Assembly (NCBI RefSeq): GCF_900167365.1
Contig: NZ_FUXL01000015.1
Location: forward strand, 40,786-104,785
From: Consotaella salsifontis
Lineage (GTDB): Bacteria; Pseudomonadota; Alphaproteobacteria; Rhizobiales; Rhizobiaceae
Length of the DNA: 64,000 nt
Reading direction: 5' to 3'
Part shown: piece after piece, positions 1-6,819 of the stretch
Position numbering within the stretch: position 1 is the first letter of the stretch
Layout of the letters: each line of letters opens with the position of its first letter
Notes under the pieces: model-generated
What the model saw: only the letters and a program-made list of their open reading frames with translations
Databases searched by the model: none
What the model was told of the DNA's origin: nothing
Program-made: the position numbers and the translations under genes

Positions 1-350
1 ATGATCCAGTCGAACTTGCTCCTGAGATCACCCATCACGCGCTCGACGCCTTCGGGCGTCAAATTGTCCTTGTCGCGGGTCTGGGAAGCCGGCAGCAACG
101 CGAGCGTGTCGAGGCGCTTGTCGCGGATCAGGGCCTGCGCCAGCTTGGCGTCTCCCTGAACGACGTTGATGAGGTCATAGACCACTCGCCGCTCCGCGCC
201 CATGACCAGGTCGAGGTTGCGCAGGCCGACGTCGAAATCGACCACGCAAACGCTCTCGCCGGTCTGCGCGATCGCGGCGCCCAGGGCAGCGGTGGACGTC
301 GTTTTGCCCACGCCTCCCTTGCCCGATGTAACCACAACTACCGTGGACAT
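1..350 (-). CDS. minD: Septum site-determining ATPase MinD (N-terminal part, runs off the window)
   Basis: The first 116 codons of MinD are present; the rest lies beyond the window start. MinD is a membrane-associated ParA-type ATPase that recruits MinC and oscillates from pole to pole to keep FtsZ rings at mid-cell. The N-terminus reads MSTVVVVTSGKGGVGKTT, the deviant Walker A motif with the signature lysine, followed by the conserved segments CVVDFDVGLRNLD and GAERRVVYDL. The start is the ATG at 350 with an AG-rich stretch (AAGAAGGATGAGAGAAG) just upstream. It lies 51 bp downstream of minC on the same strand, in the usual minC-minD(-minE) order; minE would be outside the window. Identification is secure; only the partial length limits it. 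Confidence 0.97.
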   Translation of the reverse strand, partial: MSTVVVVTSGKGGVGKTTSTAALGAAIAQTGESVCVVDFDVGLRNLDLVMGAERRVVYDLINVVQGDAKLAQALIRDKRLDTLALLPASQTRDKDNLTPEGVERVMGDLRSKFDWI

Positions 351-401
351 GCTTCTCTCATCCTTCTTCATGAGGGGTTCGAGACCCTGTTGATCTGCTT
401 G

Positions 402-1154
402 TTAATTGAGAGGGGCCGTCCTGATGACGTCGCCCTCGAGCCAAACCTGGACGGCCTGCCCGCGCCAATGCGGGTCCATGTCGTCGGCGGTCTTGTAGAG
501 TCCGTCTATGGCGATGAGTTCCGCCTCGAGTTTTCGGCAGAAGATTCGCGCCGACGGGTTGCCGGCCGAGCCTGCCATCACGCGGCCGCGAAGCGCCCCG
601 TAGACGTGGATCGAGCCGCCGGCGATGATTTCGGCGCCGGAGGCCACCGAGCCGAGAACGGTGACGTCCCCTTCCGGGAACATGATCGACTGACCGGAAC
701 GGACCGGATCCTCGATCAGAAGCGAGGGCATCGAGCCCTGCGTATGATGTTCGGCGTGGACAACCTCCACGGCGGGCGCCGGCCGCGGCGCCGCGGCAGC
801 CATGGGCGCGGCAGGCGCATCCGGAACCTCGATGTCGCCAGCCGGACGGCCGCCGCGCATCTCGGGGGGCATGCCGGGACCGAGCAGCGAGGGCTTGGCC
901 CCCTCGACGCCCATGATTCGCACGTTTCGGGTCGCAAGCTCCTCCACGAGATCGGCCAGATCTTCCCGCGTCAGCGGCAGCCCCGACACGTCGAGCACGA
1001 TCGGCCTGGTCAAGAAGAAGCCGGTGGAGCGGCGCGCCAGATCGTCGAGCTGATCGAGCCACGGCCCGAATGGCATTTCGGGCGAAAGCACCAACGCCAG
1101 AAACGAGCGGCCGCGAAGGCGCACCGGGCTGGGCTTGGAGGATGCATCGGTCAT
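402..1154 (-). CDS. minC: Septum formation inhibitor MinC
   Basis: This 250-residue protein is MinC, the FtsZ polymerisation inhibitor delivered to the membrane by MinD. The N-terminal domain (about 1-105) binds FtsZ; a low-complexity Ala/Pro linker (about 108-140) follows; the C-terminal domain (about 145-245) is the right-handed beta-helix that dimerises and binds MinD, recognisable by the turn repeats LGSVASGAEIIAGGSIHVYG, LRGRVMAG and ARIFCRKLEAELIAIDGLY. Length is normal for rhizobial MinC. It is the promoter-proximal gene before minD. A perfect CtrA-type box lies 41 bp upstream of the start codon, which suggests cell-cycle control. Confidence 0.96.
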   Translation of the reverse strand: MTDASSKPSPVRLRGRSFLALVLSPEMPFGPWLDQLDDLARRSTGFFLTRPIVLDVSGLPLTREDLADLVEELATRNVRIMGVEGAKPSLLGPGMPPEMRGGRPAGDIEVPDAPAAPMAAAAPRPAPAVEVVHAEHHTQGSMPSLLIEDPVRSGQSIMFPEGDVTVLGSVASGAEIIAGGSIHVYGALRGRVMAGSAGNPSARIFCRKLEAELIAIDGLYKTADDMDPHWRGQAVQVWLEGDVIRTAPLN

Positions 1155-1194
1155 CGTCGTGATTTCGCCTTCCGGCCGAAGCCGGTTAATTCGG

Positions 1195-1210
1195 TTAACT
1201 GTTGATTAAC
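1195..1210. promoter_or_regulatory. CtrA-type binding site upstream of minC
   Basis: TTAACTGTTGATTAAC matches the CtrA consensus TTAA-N7-TTAAC exactly. A further TTAA lies a few bases away at about 1186. The site is 41 bp upstream of the minC ATG, within promoter range. CtrA is the alphaproteobacterial cell-cycle response regulator, and control of min genes by CtrA is known in Sinorhizobium meliloti. Binding is inferred from the motif only. Confidence 0.65.
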
Positions 1211-1342
1211 TAACGCCGCCCGCCTTGCCCGACGCTGACCTCGGTCCAGTTTGCCCTTTCGCAAAATCGGGCGGTGGAGAATGGGCCACACCACGGAAAG
1301 GCCGGGAGATGACGGCCGCCCGGTTTCGTGCCAAGGAGATTT

Positions 1343-1759
1343 ATGGAGTCGCTGAGACACATTTTACGGACGCGCTCGACGCGCCTCGCGGTCGTCGCCC
1401 TGATCGCCCAGCTCCTGCTTTTCCAGGGGTTGGTGGCGGGCATCGGCGCGCCGATGGCGGCCGGCGTCCTTCATCGTGCCGACGCCGTGATCTGCCATGT
1501 CTCAGCGCCAGACGCCGGGGCGAATCGAACGGAACGTCCCTCCCCTAGCCGTCAAGGCACGCAGGACTGCCCCTGCTGCGACTTCTGCATTCCCCACGTC
1601 GTTTCCTCGGGCATCGTGCCGCCGGCCGAGGCTTGGGAGGGCGGCTGGCTTCCCTCTCGCGCGAGTCATCGGCCCTCTATGCGCGGGCATCCGGCGCAAC
1701 ATCCGCACCGGCTTGGACTGGCCCCTGATCCGCGGGCGCCGCCTTCTCTTTCTCTCTGA
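1343..1759 (+). CDS. DUF2946-like secreted/membrane protein, probable copper-related
   Basis: A 138-residue protein with an N-terminal hydrophobic segment (about residues 15-40, a signal peptide or single anchor) followed by an exported region containing a Cys cluster, CPCCDFC, and scattered His residues towards the C-terminus. This resembles the DUF2946 family often found next to periplasmic copper genes, and the next gene is a PCu(A)C copper chaperone 70 bp downstream, so a role in copper binding or delivery is likely but inferred. I chose the ATG at 1343 because AAGGAG sits 5 bp before it; a GTG five codons earlier has no such site. The far C-terminal third is rich in Pro/Arg/His and poorly conserved in appearance. 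Confidence 0.7.
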   Translation: MESLRHILRTRSTRLAVVALIAQLLLFQGLVAGIGAPMAAGVLHRADAVICHVSAPDAGANRTERPSPSRQGTQDCPCCDFCIPHVVSSGIVPPAEAWEGGWLPSRASHRPSMRGHPAQHPHRLGLAPDPRAPPSLSL

Positions 1760-1829
1760 GATTCTCGCAGTGCCCGTCAGCATCTGATGCTGCCCGGAAA
1801 AGCCGAATTCCATTGAGAAAGAATGAGAC

Positions 1830-2339
1830 ATGACCATTGCCAAGACGATCTTCCTCGGCGCCGCTCTTGCCCTTGCGAGCACCGCCGCCTCCGCGCACGA
1901 CTACAAGGTCGGCTCCCTCCACATCGTTCATCCCTGGGCGCGTGCGACAGCTCCCTCGGCCGAGGTCGGGGGCGCCTACATGACCATCGAGAACAAGGGA
2001 AAGACGGCGGATCGCCTCCTCGGCGGATCGACCCCCATCGCCGAGAAGGCCGAGGTTCACACCATGGAGATGGTGGACGGCGTGATGAAGATGCACGAGG
2101 TCGATGGCGGCCTGGAGATTCCGGCAGGCGGCGAGGCATCGCTCGCGCCGGGCGGCTATCATGTAATGATCGTCGGCCTGAAGCAGCCGTTGAAGGAGGG
2201 CGAGCGGGTGCCGCTGACGCTGAAGTTCGAGAAGGCCGGCTCGGTCGACGTCGAACTGGCCATTGAGGCTTTCGGCGCCAAGGAGTCGGGCAAGCACGAC
2301 CACTCCTCGATGGATAAGTCGATGGAAAAGAAGAACTAG
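1830..2339 (+). CDS. Periplasmic copper chaperone PCu(A)C
   Basis: A 169-residue PCu(A)C (DUF461) protein. These periplasmic chaperones carry Cu(I) to the CuA or CuB site of cytochrome oxidase. Residues 1-22 form a cleavable signal peptide (hydrophobic core, then AASAHD). The mature part has the family hallmarks HPWARA, the metal-ligand stretch EVHTMEMVDGVMKM and GGYHVMIVGL, matching the H(M)X10MX21HXM Cu-binding pattern. A His/Met-rich tail (KHDHSSMDKSMEK) may add a second low-affinity Cu site, as seen in other members. It follows the DUF2946-like gene in the same direction and is followed by a stem-loop terminator. Confidence 0.92.
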   Translation: MTIAKTIFLGAALALASTAASAHDYKVGSLHIVHPWARATAPSAEVGGAYMTIENKGKTADRLLGGSTPIAEKAEVHTMEMVDGVMKMHEVDGGLEIPAGGEASLAPGGYHVMIVGLKQPLKEGERVPLTLKFEKAGSVDVELAIEAFGAKESGKHDHSSMDKSMEKKN

Positions 2340-2353
2340 AAACAGGCCATAAG

Positions 2354-2379
2354 CTTGGGGGCGCTCCGGCGCCCTCAAG
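2354..2379 (+). terminator. Stem-loop after the copper chaperone gene
   Basis: An 11-bp inverted repeat (CTTGGGGGCGC / GCGCCCTCAAG) with a 4-nt loop starts 14 bp after the PCu(A)C stop codon. One pair is G-U. There is no strong T-run, so termination efficiency is uncertain. Confidence 0.55.
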
Positions 2380-2461
2380 CCCGCGATCCCAGCCGCTGTC
2401 GTCACCGCGCGAGAGCGTCCGCGCCTCTTGAAGCCATCATTCCCCAAAACCATATCAACAG

Positions 2462-2554
2462 TGATCCGATCGCCCGTAAGGGGACCGGATGTCGAAGGGC
2501 GCCAGCTCTTTGGCGCCCTCGTAAGATCCATGTTGCTCAATGGAGGATATGGTT
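2462..2554 (+). promoter_or_regulatory. ROSE-type RNA thermometer in the hsp20 leader
   Basis: The leader of the first Hsp20 gene folds into successive hairpins: 2464-2490 (ATCCGATCGCCC...GGGGACCGGAT), 2494-2521 (GAAGGGCGCCA...TGGCGCCCTCG) and a start-proximal one at 2528-2552 in which CCATGTTGCTC faces GGAGGATATGG. The last hairpin places the conserved UUGCU opposite the Shine-Dalgarno GGAGG, including a G opposite G, which is the hallmark of ROSE elements (repression of heat-shock gene expression) of rhizobia and of ibpA. Melting on heat shock would free the ribosome site. The fold was drawn by eye. Confidence 0.75.
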
Positions 2555-3028
2555 ATGAGGACCAGTCTGGATTTTGCTCCACTCTTTCGCTCGAGCGTCG
2601 GCTTTGACCGGATGTTCGACCTTCTGGAGCGCGCTGCGGAAGCCCAGCCCGTCGATAGCTGGCCGCCCTACGACATCGAAAAGACCGGCGATAACGCCTA
2701 TCGCATCGTCCTGGCCGTCGCAGGCTTCACGCCGGACGAGGTCGAGCTGACCTACCAGCCCAACCTGCTCGTCGTCAGCGGCCGCAAGCCGGGCAGTGAC
2801 GCCCCCGGTCACTATCTCCACCGCTCCATCGCCGGGCGCTCCTTCGAGCGCCGCTTCAGCCTCGCCGACCACGTATCGGTGGTCAACGCCACGCTGGCCG
2901 ACGGCCTTCTGTCGATAGACCTCGTGCGCGAGGTGCCCGAAGCGATGAAGCCGCGACAGATCGCCATCCGCTCCGATGCGGGCCCGCAGACGGAGCGGCT
3001 GTCGGCCGCTGAGGACAAGGCGGCCTGA
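2555..3028 (+). CDS. Small heat-shock protein, IbpA/Hsp20 family
   Basis: A 157-residue alpha-crystallin-type chaperone that holds unfolding proteins for refolding by DnaK/ClpB. The N-terminus MRTSLDFAPLFRSSVGFDRMF is the classic IbpA/HspA class-A start; the alpha-crystallin domain spans about residues 35-130 with PPYDIEKTGDNAYRI, the AGF-P turn and a divergent GLLSIDL in place of the usual GVL motif. The ATG at 2555 is chosen because it matches the family N-terminus and lies 8 bp after GGAGG; upstream ATGs at 2540 and 2549 are too close to or inside that site. Translation is probably controlled by the ROSE thermometer. A second Hsp20 gene of a different class follows 82 bp downstream. Confidence 0.93.
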   Translation: MRTSLDFAPLFRSSVGFDRMFDLLERAAEAQPVDSWPPYDIEKTGDNAYRIVLAVAGFTPDEVELTYQPNLLVVSGRKPGSDAPGHYLHRSIAGRSFERRFSLADHVSVVNATLADGLLSIDLVREVPEAMKPRQIAIRSDAGPQTERLSAAEDKAA

Positions 3029-3110
3029 TCCAGCACCCCGGCGGGAGGCGCCGCCTCGGTGCGACGCTTTCCGCCTTCGCGACTAGTTTCAAAGAAGGAG
3101 CTTTTCAGCC

Positions 3111-3608
3111 ATGAGCATGCGTGACCTCATTCCGTGGACGCGCAACGACAAGCTCGCGCCCACCTCGTATGGCATCGAGGACCATCCACTCTTCACCTTG
3201 CAACGGGAAATGGACCGCTTCCTCGACAACGCCTGGCGCCGCTTCGCCATCTCGCCGAACGAGCGAGACATGTTTGCCAGCGGCTGGCCGAGCATGGAGA
3301 TGTCCGAAACCGAACGCGAGATTCGCGTGACGGCGGAAATCCCTGGGCTTGATGAGAAAGATGTCGAGGTGCTCTTCGACAATGGCGTTCTCACCTTGAA
3401 AGGGGTCAAGAAATCCGAGGTCGAGGACAAGGAGCGCCAGTTTTCGGAGCGCTTCTTCGGCCGCTTTGAACGTAGGCTGGCCATCGGCGACGGCATCGAC
3501 CGCGACCACATCGACGCCTCCTTCAAGAATGGCGTCTTGACGATCGTCCTGCCGAAGACCGAGGAGGCCAAGGCCGAGACGAAGCGCATTCCAATCAAGC
3601 GGCAGTAA
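3111..3608 (+). CDS. Small heat-shock protein, Hsp20 family (class distinct from the upstream gene)
   Basis: A 165-residue Hsp20 chaperone. The variable N-terminal arm (about 1-60) includes RDLIPW, common in the Hsp18/HspC-like class. The alpha-crystallin domain (about 62-152) shows EMSETEREIRVTAEIPGLDEKDVEV, NGVLTLKG and FKNGVLTIVLPK, and the C-terminus carries the IPIKR I-x-I anchor used for oligomer assembly. AAGGAG lies 10 bp before the ATG. It is probably co-expressed with the IbpA-like gene upstream; the two belong to different Hsp20 subclasses, which may form separate or mixed oligomers. Two stem-loops follow the gene. Confidence 0.93.
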   Translation: MSMRDLIPWTRNDKLAPTSYGIEDHPLFTLQREMDRFLDNAWRRFAISPNERDMFASGWPSMEMSETEREIRVTAEIPGLDEKDVEVLFDNGVLTLKGVKKSEVEDKERQFSERFFGRFERRLAIGDGIDRDHIDASFKNGVLTIVLPKTEEAKAETKRIPIKRQ

Positions 3609-3671
3609 CCACCAATGGCATCGGCGCGGCTCTTCGGGGCCACGCCGATGCCGATTATGGCCCCTCGCAAG

Positions 3672-3704
3672 AAGCGCCGAACCAAGCCGGTCCGGCGCTT
3701 TTCC
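3672..3704. terminator. Intrinsic terminator after the Hsp20 pair
   Basis: A 12-bp inverted repeat with one mismatch (AAGCGCCGAACC / GGTCCGGCGCTT), loop AAGCC, is followed by TTTTCC. It lies between convergent genes (hsp20 on plus, small DUF2188-like gene on minus) and may serve both. A second GC-rich hairpin without a T-run (GGCATCGGCG / CGCCGATGCC) precedes it at 3617-3652. Confidence 0.7.
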
Positions 3705-3738
3705 TATTCCACGAAAGATCCCTTCGTCTTGGGTCGAT

Positions 3739-4011
3739 TCACGCCCTCAGCGTGGGGCCCAGGGACCGCCGGGCGATGGCAGCCTGGCTCAACAAACGAT
3801 CCGGCAGTTTTCTCGAAGAGCGTCCCGGATGGCGCAGCCAGACAGAAACTTCAAAGCCCATGCGATCGACACGTTCCGCGTCTTCCAGCGCTGAGCGCAA
3901 GGCTGCGAGCCGCGACGGAAAGCGCCCGGCGCGCTCGCCACGCATCGACACCGTCCACTCATCGTCGAGTGGTTCGACGACATAATCGACATGGCGCATG
4001 TGCATCGTCAT
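3739..4011 (-). CDS. Small DUF2188-like protein
   Basis: A 90-residue soluble basic protein starting MTMHMRHVDYVVEPLDDEW. The first half looks like the DUF2188 fold seen in many small rhizobial proteins: a beta-strand with the aromatic YVVEP, then WTVSMRGERAGRFPSRLAALRSALEDAERV, an alternating strand and helix carrying the GR-F-S--AAL pattern. Function is unknown. The start at 4011 is supported by AGGGAGG seven bases upstream; a longer reading to 4152 has no ribosome site and would add an Arg-rich non-conserved stretch. It is monocistronic and converges on the Hsp20 genes. Confidence 0.65.
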   Translation of the reverse strand: MTMHMRHVDYVVEPLDDEWTVSMRGERAGRFPSRLAALRSALEDAERVDRMGFEVSVWLRHPGRSSRKLPDRLLSQAAIARRSLGPTLRA

Positions 4012-4320
4012 CCCACAACCTCCCTGTTGCGCAAGACACTGCCGGCCGGTCCTGCGGGTCAAAAGCCTGAGAGGCGGCGCGGTCTTGTTGATGAGGGCCG
4101 CGGTAGCTCGCCGAATTCGCGTGGACCCCGGTCCTTCGACCTCATCCACCAAGCCAAGAAGTCTGCCGACCCGGCTTCCTCTGCCTGAATCCGCTTTCCT
4201 TCGGCGTCGGGCGCCGGCCAGCCGTCAACGCCGGCGACACCTCAGGTCAATATAATGATTCGTTAACAACTTTGAAATGAGTTTCGATGTTGCACCGCGC
4301 AAAGTCCGTGGTCACGATGC
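4012..4320. other. Intergenic, 309 bp, no gene seen
   Basis: Leader of the small minus-strand protein and 3' flank of the flavodoxin-like gene. The stretch 4240-4290 is AT-rich (CAATATAATGATTCGTTAAC). No convincing reading frame, RNA gene or terminator was found. Confidence 0.5.
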
Positions 4321-4902
4321 TCAAAACGCCGCCTCGCCATAGCGCCTCAGCTTTTTCTGGTAGCGGGCGAGCCGAGCCTCGCCGATACCCTCCACGCGGC
4401 CGATCAGCGTCCGCCTGATGGGGTAGAAGCCGCTCACCCCCAGCACGCTCTTTTCGAGCACGGCAATGCCGTGAGCGCCATGAACAAGGCGAAAGGCGAG
4501 CGCCGGCATCCCCATCGTGGCGACGATGCGCGCCGAACGCCCATCAAGAAGCTTGCGCGGCACCCGTGCCCCTCTCAGCTCGAAAGCGAAGCCGGGACGA
4601 AGCACCTGCTCCCAAAAGGCCTTGAGCAGCGCGGGCATGGCGCCATGCCAGATAGGAAAGAAGACTCCCAAATGATCGCACCACCGCAGCTCGTCCTGGG
4701 CGAAGCGCAGGATGCCGGGAGCTTGCGAGAAATCGCCATCGCGCGTCGAACGCAGCATGGGAAAGTTAAGCGAGGCAAGATCGAGGGTGATCACGTCGTG
4801 GCCGCCGTCCTCTGCGCCCTCTTGATAAGCGAGCGCCAATCTTCGTGAAAGACGCTGCGCGTCGGGATCGGGGTGACCCTGGATCAACAGAACATGCGCC
4901 AT
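4321..4902 (-). CDS. Flavodoxin-fold NAD(P)H-dependent oxidoreductase (quinone reductase-like)
   Basis: A 193-residue protein of the NQO/KefF-type flavodoxin-like fold (Flavodoxin_2). Members bind FMN or FAD and reduce quinones or other electrophiles with NAD(P)H in the cytoplasm. Visible motifs: LLIQGHPDPDAQRLSRRLA (phosphate-binding loop after strand 1), DHLGVFFPIWHGAMPALLKAFWEQVLRPGFAF (the typical P-W---P--LK-W-D-V flavin-binding region) and the GFYPIRRTLIG segment. Length fits the family. It is a single gene, divergent from the universal stress protein gene. The physiological substrate cannot be told from sequence. Confidence 0.85.
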   Translation of the reverse strand: MAHVLLIQGHPDPDAQRLSRRLALAYQEGAEDGGHDVITLDLASLNFPMLRSTRDGDFSQAPGILRFAQDELRWCDHLGVFFPIWHGAMPALLKAFWEQVLRPGFAFELRGARVPRKLLDGRSARIVATMGMPALAFRLVHGAHGIAVLEKSVLGVSGFYPIRRTLIGRVEGIGEARLARYQKKLRRYGEAAF

Positions 4903-5370
4903 GACTTCAGTACTCTTCGGCGACCAGGTTCAGTTTCTCACGCTCCTATCAATTTTGGTCATTGCTTTCGATCAAGCCGCCGCATTCATCTCAAAGAAGA
5001 GGAAAAACAGCGATTTTCCTTCGACGAGGCGTTTCATCGCGGCGCTTCCCAAAAAGAATGCGGTCTGGCGCCTCCCTGTGCCATAGAACCGCCCGCCGGC
5101 CGTCATCGCGATGTTTTCCTTGTCGCCCGCAACCTGAAATGGAGCCAGCAACGCGACCTTCGCTGGCGCTCCGACATCCGATCCGAGCCTCACATCATCG
5201 GCACATGGCCTTTGCTGCCCGCGCAATGACCATTGAGCCGCAGACGGAATCCCTTGATCCCCGTCAAGGCTCTCCCTATGCATTATGCTCGTATGCACTT
5301 CGAAGCGGCTTTGTCTCGATCCCGCCCGGCAAGGTACGCGGCGAAACTCTCAGGCCGAAAGGAGGAAGCG
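4903..5370. other. Intergenic, 468 bp, divergent promoter region
   Basis: Separates the divergent flavodoxin-like and universal stress protein genes. It holds an FNR-type box at 5254-5267 (listed separately). Open frames exist on both strands but none has a ribosome site or family-like composition, so I call no gene here. Confidence 0.5.
5254..5267. promoter_or_regulatory. FNR/FixK-type box upstream of the universal stress gene
   Basis: TTGATCCCCGTCAA matches the anaerobox TTGAT-N4-ATCAA at 9 of 10 defined positions. It lies 104 bp before the UspA-like ATG. A site centred near -41 would place the -10 around 5285-5295, where an AT-rich CATTATGCTC occurs. FNR/FixK/Anr regulators activate stress-protein genes under low oxygen in related bacteria; control here is inferred. 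Confidence 0.55.
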
Positions 5371-6207
5371 ATGCGCTTCAAGACGGTGCTCAGCGTGGTC
5401 GGCGTGAGCCACTCACTCAAGGATGTCGAACTCGCCAAGGACTTGTGCCGCGAGATCGGTGCTCATTTGTCGATTCTCGTCGTTTCGGTTGCGTCCCCGC
5501 CGCCGATCGGGGAGTACGCGGCAATCGTGTCGGAGGACTGGCTTTACGATCGCCGCGCAGAAATGACGACGCTCCGCGAGAAGGTCTCCGATATCAAGGA
5601 TTTGATGGGCAAGACGGACGTCAGCTTCGATGTCGACGGCGTCTACCCCGAGCTGATCAGCACCGCCCATTCGGTCGGCCACCGGGCGCGCTTTTCCGAT
5701 GTCGTTGTACTTGGCCCTGCTTATGCCATTGACGAACAGCTCCGCACCAACGTCCTCGACGGCGTGCTTTTCGAAGCGCAGCGGCCAGTCCTCGTGGTTC
5801 CCGAGGGAGGCCATCCGACACTGAAGCCGAAAACAGTGATGGTTGCATGGGCCGCCGGCTTGGAGGCGACGCGCGCGACCCGCGAAAGCCTGGACCTGCT
5901 GTGCGATGCCGATATGGTGTCGATCACGCTGGTCGACCCGGATGCCAGCAGCCGTGACACCAGCGCCGATCCCGGCTCGGACGTCGCCGCCTATCTCGCC
6001 CGCCACGGAGCGAAGGTGCGCGTCGACCGGCTCCCCTCCTCCGGCCGCCCCGTCTCGGACACGCTCAATCAACAGGCGATCGATATTTCCGCGGATCTCA
6101 TCGTGATGGGCGCCTACGGCCATTCGCGCCTTCGCGAGCGCCTGTTCGGTGGTGTGACGCGCGCGATGATCGAGGACCCGCGCGTTCCCCTCCTGCTCGC
6201 CCGCTGA
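5371..6207 (+). CDS. Tandem-domain universal stress protein (UspA family)
   Basis: A 278-residue protein with two Usp repeats (about 1-140 and 145-278). The C-terminal repeat carries the nucleotide-binding signature in LIVMGAYGHSRLRERLFGGVTRAMI, close to the G-2X-G-9X-G(S/T) motif but with Gly at the last position; the N-terminal repeat is degenerate. Such proteins act in the cytoplasm in resistance to oxygen limitation, oxidants or energy stress, by unclear mechanisms. The ATG at 5371 is chosen because AAAGGAGGAA is 4-8 bp upstream; an in-frame ATG at 5233 lacks one and would add a non-family extension. An FNR-type box upstream suggests micro-oxic induction. A strong terminator follows. Confidence 0.9.
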   Translation: MRFKTVLSVVGVSHSLKDVELAKDLCREIGAHLSILVVSVASPPPIGEYAAIVSEDWLYDRRAEMTTLREKVSDIKDLMGKTDVSFDVDGVYPELISTAHSVGHRARFSDVVVLGPAYAIDEQLRTNVLDGVLFEAQRPVLVVPEGGHPTLKPKTVMVAWAAGLEATRATRESLDLLCDADMVSITLVDPDASSRDTSADPGSDVAAYLARHGAKVRVDRLPSSGRPVSDTLNQQAIDISADLIVMGAYGHSRLRERLFGGVTRAMIEDPRVPLLLAR

Positions 6208-6258
6208 TGGCGAGCGGCGGAGAGAAAACCTCCGCCATCCACATTCTGTGAAACGAAG

Positions 6259-6286
6259 AGGCCGGCGTCGACGCCGGCCTTTTTCT
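6259..6286 (+). terminator. Intrinsic terminator after the universal stress gene
   Basis: Perfect 9-bp GC stem (AGGCCGGCG / CGCCGGCCT), loop TCGA, followed by TTTTTCTT. It begins about 50 bp after the stop codon. Confidence 0.85.
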
Positions 6287-6324
6287 TGCACGCGTCGCTA
6301 TGCGAGGGCGCCCCTGCCCATAGC

Positions 6325-6351
6325 AAAAAGCCGGCGTCGAGCGCCGGCTTT
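6325..6351 (-). terminator. Intrinsic terminator for a minus-strand transcript
   Basis: Stem AAAGCCGGCG / CGCCGGCTTT with a 5-nt loop; on the minus strand the stem is followed by a run of T (the A-run at 6325-6329). Its only visible client is the 44-codon frame at 6412-6546, whose existence it supports. Confidence 0.7.
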
Positions 6352-6411
6352 GGTGACAACGGTGATCGATCCTCGATCGATGTCAGGCCGAAAAGGCCAC
6401 GGCAGCCGGCC

Positions 6412-6546
6412 TCAGCCGACCACCTCGTCCTCGCGCTGTGCGGCGGCATAGAGTTCGTCGACCGACTCGACGCAAGCCTGCTCCACAGCCTCGGCCGGGG
6501 TGATGAGATGCTCCTCGAGAGCGTCCAGGATTTCTTCTGCGGACAT
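6412..6546 (-). CDS. Possible 44-residue acidic small protein
   Basis: ATG at 6546 to TGA at 6412 encodes MSAEEILDALEEHLITPAE followed by AVEQACVESVDELYAAAQREDEVVG. The product is strongly acidic and helix-forming, not membrane-like. I do not recognise a family. Support: clean alphaproteobacterial codon usage, and a Rho-independent terminator 60 bp downstream on the same strand that has no other gene to serve. Against: only a weak GGGA ribosome site 6 bp before the start and very short length. It could instead be the chance-open part of an untranslated RNA. Confidence 0.4.
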   Translation of the reverse strand: MSAEEILDALEEHLITPAEAVEQACVESVDELYAAAQREDEVVG

Positions 6547-6584
6547 GACGATTCCCAAAAATTGTAATTGCTGTTTCTTGTTCT

Positions 6585-6707
6585 TGCTGGCGGCCGGCTA
6601 CGGGAAAACCCGCCAGAACGCACGGCCACACAAAGTGTCATTGTGAAGGACGAGCGGATGGCTACGCCATGTGTCGAATCGTCGCTCTCACAGATGGCGT
6701 TTTTTTG
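6585..6707 (+). ncRNA. Candidate small RNA ending in a Rho-independent terminator
   Basis: The plus strand between the small minus-strand frame and oppA holds a 7-bp hairpin at 6587-6616 (CTGGCGG / CCGCCAG), a smaller CACAA-TTGTG hairpin near 6628-6646 and then a terminator-like stem at 6665-6699 (CGCCATGTG / CACAGATGGCG, with a 2-nt bulge) followed directly by eight T. There is no plus-strand protein gene in the preceding 450 bp, and the universal stress gene already has its own terminator. A short structured transcript is therefore possible. I see no clear promoter, so the 5' end is a guess. Confidence 0.3.
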
Positions 6708-6819
6708 TCAACGAGTCCACACGCGCGTCTATCGCCTATAGACAAAGCTCCTCGCTTTGTACGAGAAAATGATAAGTGCTGAAGAGAACATTCAGCTAAA
6801 ACAGCGAGGTAGGCAACCG

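Noticed and set aside
4972..5298. 108-codon minus-strand frame upstream of the flavodoxin-like gene
   Set aside because: No ribosome site or domain; it runs through the FNR-type box and promoter region.
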